A DNA stretch of 64,000 bases from Selaginella moellendorffii (Eukaryota > Streptophyta > Lycopodiopsida > Selaginellales > Selaginellaceae). This document shows positions 33,865 to 45,410 of the stretch, piece after piece. The position numbers were made by a program, and so were the translations under genes. Where the stretch lies: contig NW_003314261.1 in assembly GCF_000143415.4 (NCBI RefSeq), positions 3,712,880-3,776,879 of the forward strand. The letters are read 5' to 3'. Positions within the stretch are counted from its first letter, which is position 1. The number at the start of each line of letters is the position of its first letter. The notes under the pieces are model-generated. The model saw only the letters and a list, made by a program, of their open reading frames with translations, ran no database searches and was not told where the DNA came from.

Positions 33865-34092
33865 GAAGAACAAGAGGAGCTCTTCGAGATCTTCCACAAG
33901 ATCTTCTAACTCCAGGAGAGTCGTAGTCAAGAGAAACAAAACATATTGATACATTAGTAAGGTGCCCTTCGAGAAGAACAAGAGGAGCTCTTCGAGATCT
34001 TCCACAAGATCTTCTAACTCCAGGAGAGTCGTAGTCAAGAGAAACAAAACATATTGATACATTAGTAAGGTGCCCTTCGAGAAGAACTTAAC
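33865..34092. repeat. 108-bp tandem repeat
   Basis: Two complete 108-bp units (33865-33972 and 33973-34080) are nearly identical. A partial third unit starts at 34081, and a weaker related piece lies at about 33757-33800. As 108 is divisible by three, a minus-strand frame is open across it, but it looks like a repeat and not a gene. It lies in the PPR 3' flank. Confidence 0.85.
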
Positions 34093-34351
34093 TCTGTAAC
34101 TCGGCTTTTCCTCGCTGAAAGAAAAGAGAGAAGTTACATGCTTGTGACAAAATAGTGAAACTTACTTGAAGCTATAGTCTTGCATTAGTCGAGAAGTGAA
34201 TTTTCTTTTTCTTTAGCTACATAGCTCTGCCTTAAACAAGAGTCCCATCAAACACCGTCCCGCCCAAGAGAAGAACAAGAAAAAAACTTACAATCATCCT
34301 CAAGTGATCGCCACTGCCACTCCAATCCATTCCACATCCAATCCTTCCTTT

Positions 34352-35056
34352 TCACTGCGGTGGAGGCTGCATAACCGGCGGCCTCCCAGGGAACACCGGC
34401 GGCCCTCCAGGCCTGGGCGGCGCACCTCCAGCGAAATTGGGCGGCGGCATCCCGGGCCGCGGCGGCGCTCCCATGGCTGGCGGCGGACCCCCGGGCCGCA
34501 TCATCGGCGGAGGAACCATCGGCCGCTGCCCAAACGGCGCCATCCCCGGCCGGATCACCCCCGGGGTCATGGGCGGCGGCCGCTGTGGAGGAGGATACGT
34601 CACCGGCCCCGCCGAGACCGTGGGTGGCGGCCGCATCAGACCGGGAGCTGGGCCGCCCACGCCCCGCCCAGGCCCCGCTAGCCCCGGCTGCGCCGCCATG
34701 GGCATCGGCATCCCCCGCCCGGCCGCGCGCCCCATTCCTTGCCCTGGCGGCGCGATCCCCGCCCCCTTGGACTGCTCCTGTGGCGGCGGCCCCTCCACTG
34801 TCATGGACACTACCTCCTCGCCGCGCAGGAGGATCAGGCCGAGCGTCCGCCGATCCTCTCGCTCCTCGCCGCCCTGCTGCTTGCCCGCGCCCTTCTTGGG
34901 CGGTAGCCGCCGGAACTCCTCCGTGTCGCCCAGCACGAAGTTCATGTGGCGATCGAAGGCCATGAACTTGCCCACCAGCTGCCGCCCGTCCTGGATCGTT
35001 ACCCGCATCCTGTAGTTGATGTAGTTGAGCATCTTGGAGCTCTTGGAGAGCGACAT
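34352..35056 (-). CDS. Small nuclear ribonucleoprotein SmB/B'
   Basis: The coding sequence has no intron and encodes 234 residues. The N-terminal Sm fold has Sm1 ([21 protein letters not shown] then [12 protein letters not shown]) and Sm2 ([20 protein letters not shown]). The C-terminus is rich in Pro, Gly and Met (PPGMRPG-like motifs), as in SmB/B'. It is part of the heptameric Sm ring on U1, U2, U4 and U5 snRNAs, for splicing. The overlapping longer minus-strand frame that starts at 35081 is a shadow. The promoter carries a telo-box at 35097. Confidence 0.95.
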   Translation of the reverse strand: MSLSKSSKMLNYINYRMRVTIQDGRQLVGKFMAFDRHMNFVLGDTEEFRRLPPKKGAGKQQGGEEREDRRTLGLILLRGEEVVSMTVEGPPPQEQSKGAGIAPPGQGMGRAAGRGMPMPMAAQPGLAGPGRGVGGPAPGLMRPPPTVSAGPVTYPPPQRPPPMTPGVIRPGMAPFGQRPMVPPPMMRPGGPPPAMGAPPRPGMPPPNFAGGAPPRPGGPPVFPGRPPVMQPPPQ

Positions 35057-35096
35057 CGTGGCCGGGAGCGCGGTGCGCCAAGAAACCTAGCCCAAG

Positions 35097-35104
35097 AACC
35101 CTAA
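35097..35104 (-). promoter_or_regulatory. Telo-box in SmB promoter
   Basis: AACCCTAA about 40 bp upstream of the SmB start. CCCTAAAA-like copies recur to 35130. Telo-boxes are known at plant ribosomal and RNA-machinery genes, so this placement fits. Confidence 0.45.
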
Positions 35105-35281
35105 AACGCTAGCAATGAAAGAGCCCTAAAAACCTAAGAGCCATATATAAAGAGGTTCTAAGCAAGATCGCCGCCGTCCACGGAGCCCTGCATCCAAGGG
35201 CTGAGAGAAGTCTCTCTCTCTCGACATCAAAGTTTCAAGCGTTTGAGATTCTTTTGATGCGAGTGAGATCACATGAGATTT

Positions 35282-36686
35282 CTAGAGCGATGCCAGCTGC
35301 TGCACGCTGATGGGATCATTGAATTCCTGGCCTCCAAAATACGTGAAATTCGCGACGATGTTGTTGGCCCTCGCGGTGGTGTGGAAGGAATCAAAGAAAA
35401 TGCGCTGGTCGTAGTCCCGGCAAGATGGAAAGTGAGGCAGGCATTGAATCAAACCATTGTACCGTCCTTTGCCGCAGCACGCAATCGAGTTGAATGTAAA
35501 CCCTGAGATGGAAGAGAAGAACTTGTGAGAAGAACAGAGTTTCGAATCTGGGGTGGTTTATACCGAAATTCGAGGGATTGTCGTAGATTGTGGTGACTTC
35601 CTTATACGAATCCGTGTGGACGATTTCCAGCCCCGAGAGCGTCTTGCGCAGCTTCTGGATCAAAGGCTTGAATTCCTTGTTGAAATTGATGGCGAAGTCG
35701 TTGACAAACTGGATGCATTCCCCGTTCTTGCTGCCGTAGAATGCGAGCGAGCGAGGGATGCAGCCAATCGGCGGGATGTTGAAGGCGATGAGCTTGCGCA
35801 CACCAATATCGTAGAGCCTCTGCGAGGAAGAGTTTAATCTTTTGGAAGCCAGTGTGGTTTGCGAGAGATCTATGTGAGATGAATCGTTTGGCACACAAAC
35901 CTTTACTTGTTCCGCGTATGTGGAGATGAGAAGGTCCTGGAACTGTTTCGGGGGGAGCTTGGCCTCCTTGGTGGCCTTGAAGAGATAATTGTTGATGTAA
36001 TCGTTGCTGCCAACGATGGTGGCGACGATGGAGCTCGCGATCAAGTTCTCCGCCGCCCCAGGCCCGATGACACCAGCAATCTGTTTCTTCACCTTCGCCA
36101 ATTGCGTGACTTGCTCCGACAGTGGAATCCTCCCAACCTGTGATTGTATGTCCAGGAAAAAGAACTTGGATCAGTGGGAGAATTCACAACTTTGGAAAGA
36201 GAGAAATGGATCGAATTTACAAAGATGTTTCCGGTGGCGTCGATGATTCCGCAGCCCGCGGAAGCGAAATTGACGCCTTGGAGATAATTCACGGCAGTCA
36301 GTGATGGATCCAGGAATGCCGGAGGGAGTGGAAGTCCAAGCAATGCAGCTGAAAAAACCAAGAAAACGACATAGATTTCATGAATCTCTTGGGGAAAAAA
36401 TAAAATAAAAAACAGAGGAAGAGAGAAAGAAGATCTTGCCGAGCCAATCCGCGGAAGTGCGACCGTTTGTGAATCTCCCGGTCGGCATTCTCGTGTCGAA
36501 CTGCATGCCATACGGGGGGAAATTGCTCTTGGCGATCGTGACAATGTAATTGTTGTTGCCGGGATCCACGAGCGAGTCTCCGATCACGAAAAACGCAGGA
36601 ACTTGGGCCGCCTTACAAAATCCTGGAAATCGGGAGAAAAGCGTCAATTGCAGGGCGATCAAGAGCAGGAAAAGCTGCTGAGCCAT
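35282..36686 (-). CDS. GDSL esterase/lipase, secreted
   Basis: Five exons on the minus strand. Signal peptide [20 protein letters not shown], then block [12 protein letters not shown] with the nucleophile Ser, block [12 protein letters not shown], block [12 protein letters not shown], and block V as DSFH with the catalytic Asp and His near the end. All four SGNH landmarks are present. It is probably a cell-wall or extracellular esterase on lipids or cutin-like esters. Intron 1 has a GC donor: the exon ends at 36440 and the intron begins GC at 36439, and this choice gives the expected WLAALLGLP join. The stop is at 35282-35284. A TATAAG lies 43 bp upstream. Confidence 0.92.
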
Positions 36687-36728
36687 GGCGACCGGGGATG
36701 AATTCACGATGGATGGTCACCGAGATTT

Positions 36729-36734
36729 CTTATA
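36729..36734 (-). promoter_or_regulatory. Possible TATA box of the GDSL gene
   Basis: TATAAG on the minus strand, about 43 bp before the ATG. Inferred from position. Confidence 0.3.
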
Positions 36735-37119
36735 GCCAGCCACGAAATCGTCGTTTACTCTGCTCCACAGAGGCCCAATTGATCGGTCGATTGATTCTTA
36801 AATGGAACCGCGATCGTGGAATCATCGAGGTTGGTGTTCGTTATTTCTGATCCAGCCACAGGATTGGCAGCGCGAGCCCGATCACTGCAAGAAAAGAGTG
36901 CTTTTTCTTTATGAAATGGAATTTCCCCATTTAAGGCATTTGGTGAAATCCGAGAGACAGCTCAAAAAGATCCCTGCGATGCAGCAGAGCCTCGTCGGTG
37001 TTTATATCTGCCGCTCGCTCGTTAACATCAGCACCCTTTTCGCGCCCCACCGTTGGATCTCGCCACCTTTGTCTACATATAGAGGGCGAGATGTTAGGGT
37101 TTATAAAAAGGATCCATCA

Positions 37120-37539
37120 ATGGTGAAAGTTAAGATCGTTAAGGATGGCCCAAAGGAGAGAGATGCTTTGGCTCCAAAGAAACCAGTGGTGATGAAGAAG
37201 CCGCAGGCAATGGAACTAGAGGAGGCCAAGATCAAGGATCATGTTTCCATTCCTAGCGAAACAATGACCTCAAGAACAATCTTGAAGCAGCAGCAGGCTA
37301 TGGAATTAAACAAGGAATTGGCTCCAGAGATCAGGGATCCTGTTTCCACTCCTAGCAAAACAATGGCCTCAAGAACAATCTCTGGATCATCTAAAACGAA
37401 CTCCACCAAGGTGAAGGAAGGGATGATAAGGGATCCACCCAAGCTAAAGAGATTCACGGACTACATCCAGTTTGGCGACGAGGCCCCACGGTGCCGCCTC
37501 ACTGCTCCCAAGAGAAATCTAAGAATCGAAATTCCCTAG
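37120..37539 (+). CDS. Hypothetical basic protein with internal repeat
   Basis: An open frame of 139 residues from ATG 37120. I do not recognise it. Rich in Lys, Pro, Ser and Thr. It has two imperfect copies of a segment of about 40 residues (QAMELEEAKIKDHVSIPSETM and QAMELNKELAPEIRDPVSTPS, each followed by SRTI). The frame is open further upstream to 36802, so the start is not certain. A TTAGGGTTTATAAAAA stretch, a telo-box next to a TATA-like run, lies only about 15 bp before this ATG, so the real start could be further downstream. No domain, signal peptide or membrane segment seen. Confidence 0.4.
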   Translation: MVKVKIVKDGPKERDALAPKKPVVMKKPQAMELEEAKIKDHVSIPSETMTSRTILKQQQAMELNKELAPEIRDPVSTPSKTMASRTISGSSKTNSTKVKEGMIRDPPKLKRFTDYIQFGDEAPRCRLTAPKRNLRIEIP

Positions 37540-38053
37540 AACTCGTACGGTAGAGCACTTATCGTACGGTAGGGCTTTTGCCTGTTACCCTGTCAAAATT
37601 TGAAAAAAGGGATGAAATATAAATGTCATTGTTTTCCACGCGGGAAAGTTTTTAGTAGGTTTCGCGGTCGATTCCGGCGAGGAGATAGCTTTCCGCGATC
37701 GGACGGTCCAGCTACTGCCACGCCAGCAACGACGAGCTACCGAATTAGCATATTCGCTGCCCCTGGAAAAAGAGCATATACCGAGGAAGGAGGGGTTTTT
37801 TGGGGGTAAAGGAGGAACAGCACTTGATCTCTGTCGGTGTGCTCTCTCACGGGCGCGCTCCGCTAGGTTTGTACCTCGCGATCCCAATCCCTATCTCTCG
37901 GCAGCGCATGCGAGCTGAGATCACTCGCTAGGGCTTAGATCTGTGCGCGTCCTAGGTCGCTGAGGTCTCTTTTGCGCAGGATCTCTCGGCTTGCCTCGCC
38001 GATGCCAGTGAGGGATCGATAGGTATTGCGTGGATTTCGGGGAAGGAGGAGAA
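37540..38053. other. Intergenic stretch before VAMP72 gene
   Basis: No gene seen. It probably holds the 5' UTR and promoter of the VAMP72 gene. Confidence 0.4.
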
Positions 38054-39021
38054 ATGGGGCAGGATTCGCTGATCTACAGCTTTGTTGCGCGGGGCACTGT
38101 GGTTCTCGCCGAGTACACGGGTTTCTCCGGTAACTTTAGCACCATCGCCATTCAGTGCCTCCAGAAGCTTCCCGCCAACAACAACAAGTTCACGTACACT
38201 TGCGACAAGCACACTTTCAACTATCTGGTCGAGGATGGATTCAGTGAGTTTTTTCTTCTTTTGTTTAGTTTTGTTCGTTCGATCGATCGATCGCTTGGCT
38301 CACTGGCTATTCGTTTTTTTTTATCTCTTGTGATCTTGTGCAGCTTACATGGTTGTGGCTGACGAGGACTTTGGAAGGCAGATACCATTCGCGTTCCTAG
38401 AGCGTGTCAAGGAGGACTTCAAGCGTCGCTATGGGGGAGGAAAGGCTGACACTGCCATTGCCAACAGCCTAGACAAGGAATATGGGTAAGTTCGTTTTCT
38501 CCTTTTGTTTGGTGGTCCAGCTCGCTTTTCGTTTTCGATCCAGGCCGAAGCTCAAGGAACACATGCAGTACTGCGTCACTCATCCCGACGAGATGAACAA
38601 GATCGCCAAGATCAAAGCCCAGGTCTCCGAGGTGAAAGGTATCATGATGGACAACATCGAGAAGGTACTTGTCTAGTTTCTCGATTGAGGGATGGATTTG
38701 TGAGCTCTGCTTCGCCGCTACAGGTGCTGGATCGAGGCGAGAAGATCGAGCTGCTCGTTGACAAAACCGACAATCTGCGCTTCCAGGTAACTCAACACCC
38801 GCGTTTCTAGATCAAAGTTCTTTCTTTGACTGATACACACAATTCCGTGTTTTTTTTTTTTTTTGTTCTTCCAGGCTGACAACTTCAGACGTCAGGGAAG
38901 AGACCTTCGCCGGAAGATGTGGCTGCAAAACATGAAAGTGAAGCTGATTGTTCTCGGGATCGTCATCGTGCTCATCCTCATCATCTGGCTCTCGATTTGT
39001 AAAGGATTCAAATGCAAGTGA
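38054..39021 (+). CDS. R-SNARE, VAMP72 family
   Basis: Five exons (first 38054-38243, second 38344-38485). An N-terminal longin domain ([18 protein letters not shown]) has the VAMP72-type loop [17 protein letters not shown]. The SNARE motif starts at [19 protein letters not shown], with the zero-layer Arg in [11 protein letters not shown]. One C-terminal transmembrane helix ([19 protein letters not shown]) and a short lumenal tail. VAMP72 proteins drive fusion of secretory vesicles with the plasma membrane and cell plate. The sequence is complete and strongly conserved in kind. Confidence 0.96.
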
Positions 39022-39227
39022 AACATCGAGTTCGTGGTAAGGGCCTAGGACATCACTACTATACGAAGAAAACGATGAAAAAAATCTCCCTAGAGTCGCT
39101 CTTATAATTTTTGTATGGTTTTCGAGAGGGAATGCGATCTGATTGATTTGAAACTATCCTTTCCAGAGTATATTCACCCAAGTCTGAGAGAATATGCCTC
39201 GATCGTGTTCGTGTTTCTAGGGCAACA

Positions 39228-40034
39228 ATGCGCGCCGGGCATGGAGCGCTCAATCGGCTCCAGCGCTTCCTCCTCAGCCGCGAGCGCTTCTTCCCACATT
39301 CCCGATTCCTAGCACCAGCGCCAGCGCTGGAGCCCGGAATCTCGCCCAGGGTTTCGTGCTTCTCCTTCTCCACGGCTTCCAATCCGATAAACTCGCCTCC
39401 AGCGCCATCGCAGGAGCAAGGCGGGCGAGAGGAGCCCCCACGGCGGCCGCCATCACCGGCGTCGTGGATCCGCGCCAAACTCACGGACCTGGGCCGTGAT
39501 CTCAAGCTGGTGCCGCCGCTGGCCAGATCCCTGGGCCTCGCCGGCGCCATCCCCTTCGTCGCGCTCTCGCCCCCGATCGCCTACGTCCTCCCGCTGCCCG
39601 AGCTCCTCTCCTCGATCCACGCCGCGGACGCCCAGGCCGCCTATGGAGCGCTCATCCTCTCCTTCCTCGGGGGGCCTCACTGGGGGGTGGCCATGGCCAG
39701 CCCCGAGTCGAGCAGCCCCGTGAGCTTCTCGGGTTACACCATCGCCACGGTGAGGTACGTGTGGGGCGTGACGCCGTGCTTGCTGGGATGGTTTGCGATG
39801 CTCCTCCCTCGATCGTCGGGGCTGGCGGTGCTGGTTTCTTCCTTCCTCCTGGCGCTCGCGGTGGACTGGGCTATGGCGGCGAGGGGATTGCTGCCCGGGT
39901 GGTACTTGCCGCTCCGGATGCTCCTCACTGGGATCGCGGTGATGAGCCTGGGATCGACGCTGCTGCTGCTGCTCGCCAAGGATTTGCCGCGCAGGGTGGA
40001 ATCCAAGATCGAGGCGGCCAGGAAGGAGCGTTGA
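39228..40034 (+). CDS. DUF3429 membrane protein (TMEM69-like), likely mitochondrial
   Basis: An intronless gene of 268 residues. The N-terminus is Arg-, Ser- and Pro-rich with no acidic residues for its first 30 residues, like a mitochondrial or plastid presequence. Then come hydrophobic helices with the family motifs SLGLAGAIPFVAL, LSFLGGPHWG and the paired tail helices around WYLPLRMLLTGIAV. DUF3429 proteins are inner-membrane-type proteins of unknown function. The start is the first ATG with this frame; the presequence looks complete. Confidence 0.85.
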   Translation: MRAGHGALNRLQRFLLSRERFFPHSRFLAPAPALEPGISPRVSCFSFSTASNPINSPPAPSQEQGGREEPPRRPPSPASWIRAKLTDLGRDLKLVPPLARSLGLAGAIPFVALSPPIAYVLPLPELLSSIHAADAQAAYGALILSFLGGPHWGVAMASPESSSPVSFSGYTIATVRYVWGVTPCLLGWFAMLLPRSSGLAVLVSSFLLALAVDWAMAARGLLPGWYLPLRMLLTGIAVMSLGSTLLLLLAKDLPRRVESKIEAARKER

Positions 40035-41384
40035 ATTGGAGGTAGCCTAGCTTGTGTTTCTTATGCCCAAGTTGTCTATAGTCATGTAGTATGCCATATG
40101 CCCAAGACTGGCATCTGTGGAAAACCCTGGTTTTTGCAGTGTATCACCGGCATTTTGAGAATGATCTTGCGTTACGTTCTTTTGGATTGACAGAAAGCTT
40201 CCTGAAAGTTGGTTTTAGAGTACGTGCAAACGTTGTCATATGCCCATGCAGGGCATCTGGAATGCAATGGGCTTTGTTATCTAGACCAACTGAGACTCGA
40301 GTGACCTCACGGACGACTCGACTGTGCGAATCAAACGCCTCTAAAACTTTTTGGGCATCTGTGAAAATGCGTGGACATTGTCGGTTTACCGCCAATGAAG
40401 TTTCCGTCTGTGGATCAAACACTTCTGGAGCCGCGAATGAGATTGAGATCGTCAGGTGGAGATGATTGTGTGAAGCCAGGTGCTGGGACAAAGCGCTGGG
40501 ACCCCAGAGCTCATGATTGTGGAGTGGTCCGTCCGATTAATCCTTGGCCAGGGGCACCGCCAACGTCACCCATCGATCGATACCCTTTGATCATGAAAAT
40601 GCTCCTGATTGTGCTTCCTTTCGCATCCCCATCACTTTTGGGCTTTTGGACAAGCTTTACATCATGCTAGCCATCTTGTTGCAACCCGAGTGTTCGTGCA
40701 GGCTTTCTGTGTGAAAGCTCCAGATTTTTTCTCTTTCTTTCTTTTTTTTTTTTTTTTTCTTCCTTGGTGGCTTTTAAGGATTTCGCGTCCCTAACAATGT
40801 GGTCCTTCGGAATTCTAGACATCTCAAGCTCTCAGCCACATATGAACTTAGATAGATATACATGGGAGTAAGGAGATGTACTGCAAAAATCATATCAAGA
40901 TTGCTGTGGTGTTCGCTCTTGGATGGTGAAGATTGCAAAAGCTCATAAAGAGGAAAGAACAAGTCCGCTGTTAGAATTGTGGTTGTGTTGTGCGTAGGTT
41001 TTATAGGTGCGTGAAGAACGTCGGTGGAAAAAAATGCAATTCATGATCCTTGGGATTAGAAAATAAGTGCCCGTGAGTCAAAGATTCTAAAGTTTGCTGG
41101 TTAGAAAGAACTATCTTCTCTATATGCAAAGGGGAATCAACATCATCAACTTATATATATTTATCATACAGGCTATGATTTGGTAGTGAAGTGGAGGTTA
41201 TTTATAAATATTAGCAAAGCAGTTATTTGTCATGACCTCAAAATTATACAAAACTCAACCACAAACGGTCTTGAGTTTATGATTACAAACGTGTGCACAT
41301 TTAATCATAGCAACTTTTCTTAAATTTATTCCTCGATTTTAATTTATTTCTCAAAAAGAATTTCGTAACAAAAAACTTCTAACG
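40035..41384. other. Intergenic stretch with possible PPR crumbs
   Basis: No gene recognised. Short pieces near 40092 and 40235 read like single PPR helices (YAQDWHL, SYAHAGHL) but the surroundings are not PPR-like. A T-run lies at about 40740-40760. From 40960 the stretch is AT-rich and likely belongs to the YUCCA 3' flank. Confidence 0.35.
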
Positions 41385-43010
41385 TCATTTCATCATCATC
41401 TTAAAATTTACTATACTATTGGTCCTTTTTCTCTCAATAAAACTAAAATCATCATAGATATGATCGGAAATGTGTTTTGCATCTTTTGATACTCCAAAAA
41501 TGCCTTGTCTTGACATTCCGGCAGCATATAAACCTTTATCACAATTCCAGCCCGATTTTGGAAAGCCATCTCTTGAAAAATAATTCCCGTCATCCTAAAT
41601 AACCAAAGCATTATTATTCTATTTATTTATTTTGATAAACTAATTACCTTAAACCATGAACACACCATGCTCTTATAACCCGTTGCCAAAATGATGGAAT
41701 CATATGATTCATAACGACCATCTCCAAAATAAACACCCTCCCTATCAATTTTTTCCATACATGGCATCACCTGGAATAAATTAGAATATCCATTACATCC
41801 ATTAAAAATAACAAATAAAATTAAAATTAATTTTACCTTTATAGATCCACTCCTAATTTTGCGAAAAGTACCCATATCCAAAATGGGAGTCTTGCTGAAT
41901 TTTGCCTTGGTTTCGAGTGGCCCAGTGGAGGGACGCAAAATACCATACTTAGTGGTGTTTCCAAGTGCCAAAGTAGCATACATAACCAGCAACTTATCCG
42001 TAACACGCAACGGTAGAAGCTTCATTAGCGACATCGCAACTGCAAATGTAGATCTCCCAAACATTTCCCGAGGAAGTATGTGCATCTAAAACCACGACAG
42101 GTGATCAAAATCAAGGTAAAGATTTGGAGATTTTTCTCCTAAAGATATGAACAATGCATGCATGCATGGAAAGGACACAGAGAGCGAGAGAGAGAAGAGA
42201 GCTTACCGGGCTGCGAACGACGATGGAGGGCTGAGCGCCATGGTTGAGAAGATCCAGCGCAATCTCCATGCCCGAATTGCCACACCCCACCACCAAAACG
42301 CGCTGGCCCTTGAAAGGCTTGCCATTGCGGTACTGGCTCGAGTGGAGCACCGTGCCTTGGAAACGATCCAGCCCGGGGCGCAAATCCTCCGGAATCCTCT
42401 CCGCGCCGTTCTCCCCGGTGGCCACCACCAGCCATCGGCTCCTAAACTCCTCCCTCACGCCTCTCCTCTTGTCCACGGTCTCCACTCGCCAGAGCGATCG
42501 ATCGCCGCTCTGCTCGCGAGTGGCCGCCACCACGCAGCGATCGAACAGGGGCTGGATCTCAAAGTGGCGCGCGTAATCGTGGAGGTAGTCGATGAATTGG
42601 TTCTTGGTGGGGTACTGCGGGACGTCGCGCGCGAACGAGAGCAGGGGAAGCTCGCAGTACTGCTTGGCGATGTGGAGGTGGAGGCGATCGTAGGTGCGCT
42701 GCTGCCACAGCGACGCGATGCAATTGGCCTTGTCCAGGACAATGCTGGGCACGCCGCGATCCTTGAGGCATGCCGCCACCGCCAGCCCCGCCGGCCCGGC
42801 CCCGACGATGATGGCTCCCTCGACCCACGAAGAAGAATCGACGATCGATGGCGAATTGGCGCGAGGAGGAGGAGGAGGAGGAGAAGGAGCATGAGGAGAT
42901 GGGGAGGAGGAGCTGGAGCCGCTCCGCCCGCCAAGATCACTGTCGCTGCTGCTGTCGCTGGTGTCGCTGATCATCCAGGCTTGCTCCATCGCCTCGATTC
43001 CCTCAATCAT
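41385..43010 (-). CDS. YUCCA-type flavin-containing monooxygenase
   Basis: A minus-strand gene. Exon 1 runs from 43010 to 42207 and at least three more exons follow to the stop at 41385. It starts with a low-complexity Ser/Pro stretch, then FAD-binding GAGPAGLAVA, the YUCCA segment LWQQRTYDRLHLHIAKQYC, the FMO motif FQGTVLHSSQY, NADPH-binding GCGNSGMEIALDL, and ILATGY. The last exon ends in KMMMK. YUCCA enzymes convert indole-3-pyruvate to IAA in the cytosol or ER membrane, the main auxin biosynthesis step. The start at 43010 was chosen as the first conserved ATG after the upstream untranslated stretch; a longer open frame to 43136 exists. The coding part is GC-rich in exon 1 and AT-rich in the others. 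Confidence 0.92.
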
Positions 43011-43314
43011 GGTGGAAAGGAGCGTACGAAAAGGCCAAGAGAGCTGAGGAGCAAGAGGAAGGAGAAGAAAGCGAGGAGCTCTCCCTTGCTCCGCTACTAT
43101 AGCGTTTATACTAGTAGGACAAAGAAAATGGGACAAGCAATGCTTTTAGAAAATGGAAGCCTCTCCCAAGCCTCCCTCCCTTCCTCCTTGGCCTGCTAAG
43201 ATTATATAAAGCTTAAGAGATATCCACAATCATCGCTAATATAATGGGAGCCTCACATTTCCCAGAGGCCTTCCATTTGGGGACTGGGAGATGTCGCCAC
43301 TTGGCAAGCAGTGT

Positions 43315-43345
43315 GTCCTCTCTCTCTCTCTCTCTCTCTCTCTTC
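43315..43345. repeat. CT microsatellite
   Basis: An uninterrupted CT dinucleotide run between the YUCCA upstream region and the next gene's 3' end. Simple repeat only. Confidence 0.85.
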
Positions 43346-43389
43346 CTTCTCACAATAGTTCTTAGATTATTTTGTCTAGAGCATGAGAA

Positions 43390-45254
43390 TCACGCTGCGG
43401 AATTGGCTCTCTCATCGTCATCTCCATCTTCTTTAGTTTTCTGTGCGCGATTCCTCTTCTTGTCCACCGAGCGCTGAACAGGATCGTCACTGCGGGGGAC
43501 GCCAAACACCCAGTCCAGAACGTTGAGGTACTTTGATCGGAAGACGTCGCGCTCCCGCGCGTAGCAGTGCATGATGATCGACGTCGCGAAGCTGAAGAGC
43601 ACCACGTCGGTGCGCTTTGGGAGGCGGTGGTGGTGTGGCTGGAACGCGGCGGAGCTCGTGATGCACAGGCCCAGGCTCTCCAGCGCGCGGGAGAAGCAGT
43701 AGAGGGCGATCTCCATCCTGCGGCTCTTCTTCTCAATCGTTAGTGCCAAGCCGGTCGGGAACTGGACAAAGTGGAATCTGCTTAGAACGAAAAATAAAAA
43801 AGCTAGATTTTTTCTTACAGTTCCCAAGGCCAGAGTTGCGGGGTTGCATCCGTTGAGCAGTCGAAACAAAAGACAAGTCCAACCCCTACACAGAGTTTCA
43901 AGCATCAATTTCCGAATGAACAGATCCTAGCTTACCAGGCTGATGCACAATACGTTGCGAGGAATAAGCTGGATCTAGCTGTTCCCAATAGCGACTTTGT
44001 TAGAATAGTAAAAGGCCTGAAATCACCATGACAAAAGATGATGCTTTGTAGCAACCGAATTGCAAGTGTGTGGTACCTTTTGAGAAGACCCTGTCGATGT
44101 ACTACGACAGCGGGGCCGAGGTACACCGGCAAGTAGACCATTACCGATCTCACATACGCGTCTCCTATGAATTGCAGAAAATGAATTAGACAAAGCTGAT
44201 TGGCATGAATCATCTGCATAAAGAATTGACAAATCAAGCTACAAAACAAAGAGTGGTACCACATGACTTACAGTGCAGGGTACTTTCATCGTCGGGTCGA
44301 GCTGAATCTCAGTCCCGTTGTCTCGGTAGTGCTCCTGGATTTTCGCTAAGCTCGTCAGTGGCTCCCGGAGCGCCAGCTCCCGAATGCCTCGGACTACTGA
44401 CATGTCCTTGCCACCGTGCTTGTTTAGGAATGAAACATAAGACGATGGAAGTGTGTCCGGCTTGAGAATCCACGCGGACCTGTCCGGAAGCCAAAACCGG
44501 TTTTAGCAAATAGCAAAGCCAGCAAAGAAATCAAAACAAAGACAAAGAACCTTACAAGATCTGTGATGATGACAAGCACATAAGCAGCACATCACCGTGC
44601 TTCCAAGAGACGGGACTAAACAGCCACCCAACCTTCTTGCTCTTGACACCGCACCGAGCAGCAAGTACAGCTGCTCGCATGAGAATGTAAAGCGCCATGC
44701 TTGTATGACGAGTTTTGGGCCCCGTCAAGAGCAAGGAGGGGCCGGCAATGGCGCCGGCAACAAGCGATCGCCACCTCGCAGACCTGATAGATTGAAGAAC
44801 TCGCAAAACTAAGTCATAAACTTTGAAAGAGCGGTCCACACATACCTTCCAAATCCTACCAAGGAAGCAACGAGCTCGTCCACGCTTGTGTAGACACCAG
44901 CGAAGGCGCCCACAAAGAATCCATACCGCAAAGTCTCCTTCAAGGCATTGCGAACCAAATGCTTGTCAGCGATCCTCCCTCCACTTGATCTAGAAAAGGC
45001 CGAAAACAAGAACGCTAAGAAGCGAAATTCGCGTGGCTAGACACGCGCAAGACAGACCTGAGGAGCAAGGACGCCTTCCTGAGCCGCGCCATCACGGCAA
45101 AAATCACCAATCCGCCACGCAATCCAGCTCCAATCGCGAATCCCTTGCCAGCGGCCGCAATGCACCGATCCAGCGCTTGCAAGAAGCTGTCCTCGCCGCC
45201 GCAGCCGCTGTCCTTGAGGCCGCCAGGCAGAGGCGCCTGGTCCCTGCCCGCCAT
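43390..45254 (-). CDS. TMEM135/Tim17-like membrane protein
   Basis: A minus-strand gene of about eight exons, from ATG 45254 to the stop at 43390. It begins MAGRDQAPLPGGLKD and has a first helix pair with the Gly-rich motif AAGKGFAIGAGLRGGLVIF. Later stretches (RYGFFVGAFAGVYTSVDELV, SLVAGAIAGPSLLLTG) resemble the Tim17/22/23-like repeats of TMEM135. The C-terminal third has YCASAWGWTCLLFRL and ends in a charged tail. TMEM135 acts on mitochondria and peroxisomes in animals; the plant homologs are annotated as Tim17/Tim22/Tim23 family and their role is unknown. Homology is by motif and layout, not by full alignment. Confidence 0.75.
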
Positions 45255-45410
45255 GGCCAGGAAGCTTGGAATGGAGCCCTAGAATGGACGCTTCTCCTTT
45301 CGTCCATGAAAACCACGAAGTTTATTGGGCACCATGACCCAAAATGACCATAGTGCGTCGCCTTCCACACCCTCTTTGTTTTATTCCTAGAACTTCTTTC
45401 TAGATGGTGG

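Noticed and set aside
33856-34062. Minus-strand frame with a repeated Leu/Glu-rich segment
   Set aside because: A result of the 108-bp tandem repeat; no start signal or domain.
33865-34092. CRISPR-like spaced repeats
   Set aside because: Units are adjacent without spacers, in a plant genome; a plain tandem repeat.
34248-35081. Minus-strand frame overlapping SmB
   Set aside because: A shifted frame of the SmB gene; low complexity and no Sm motifs.
40091-40465. Possible decayed PPR gene
   Set aside because: Only two short PPR-like helices (YAQDWHL, SYAHAGHL) in different frames; not enough to call.
42147-43199. Plus-strand open frame (350 residues) over the YUCCA exon
   Set aside because: Antisense to the FAD/NADPH-binding exon; an artefact of GC-rich sequence.
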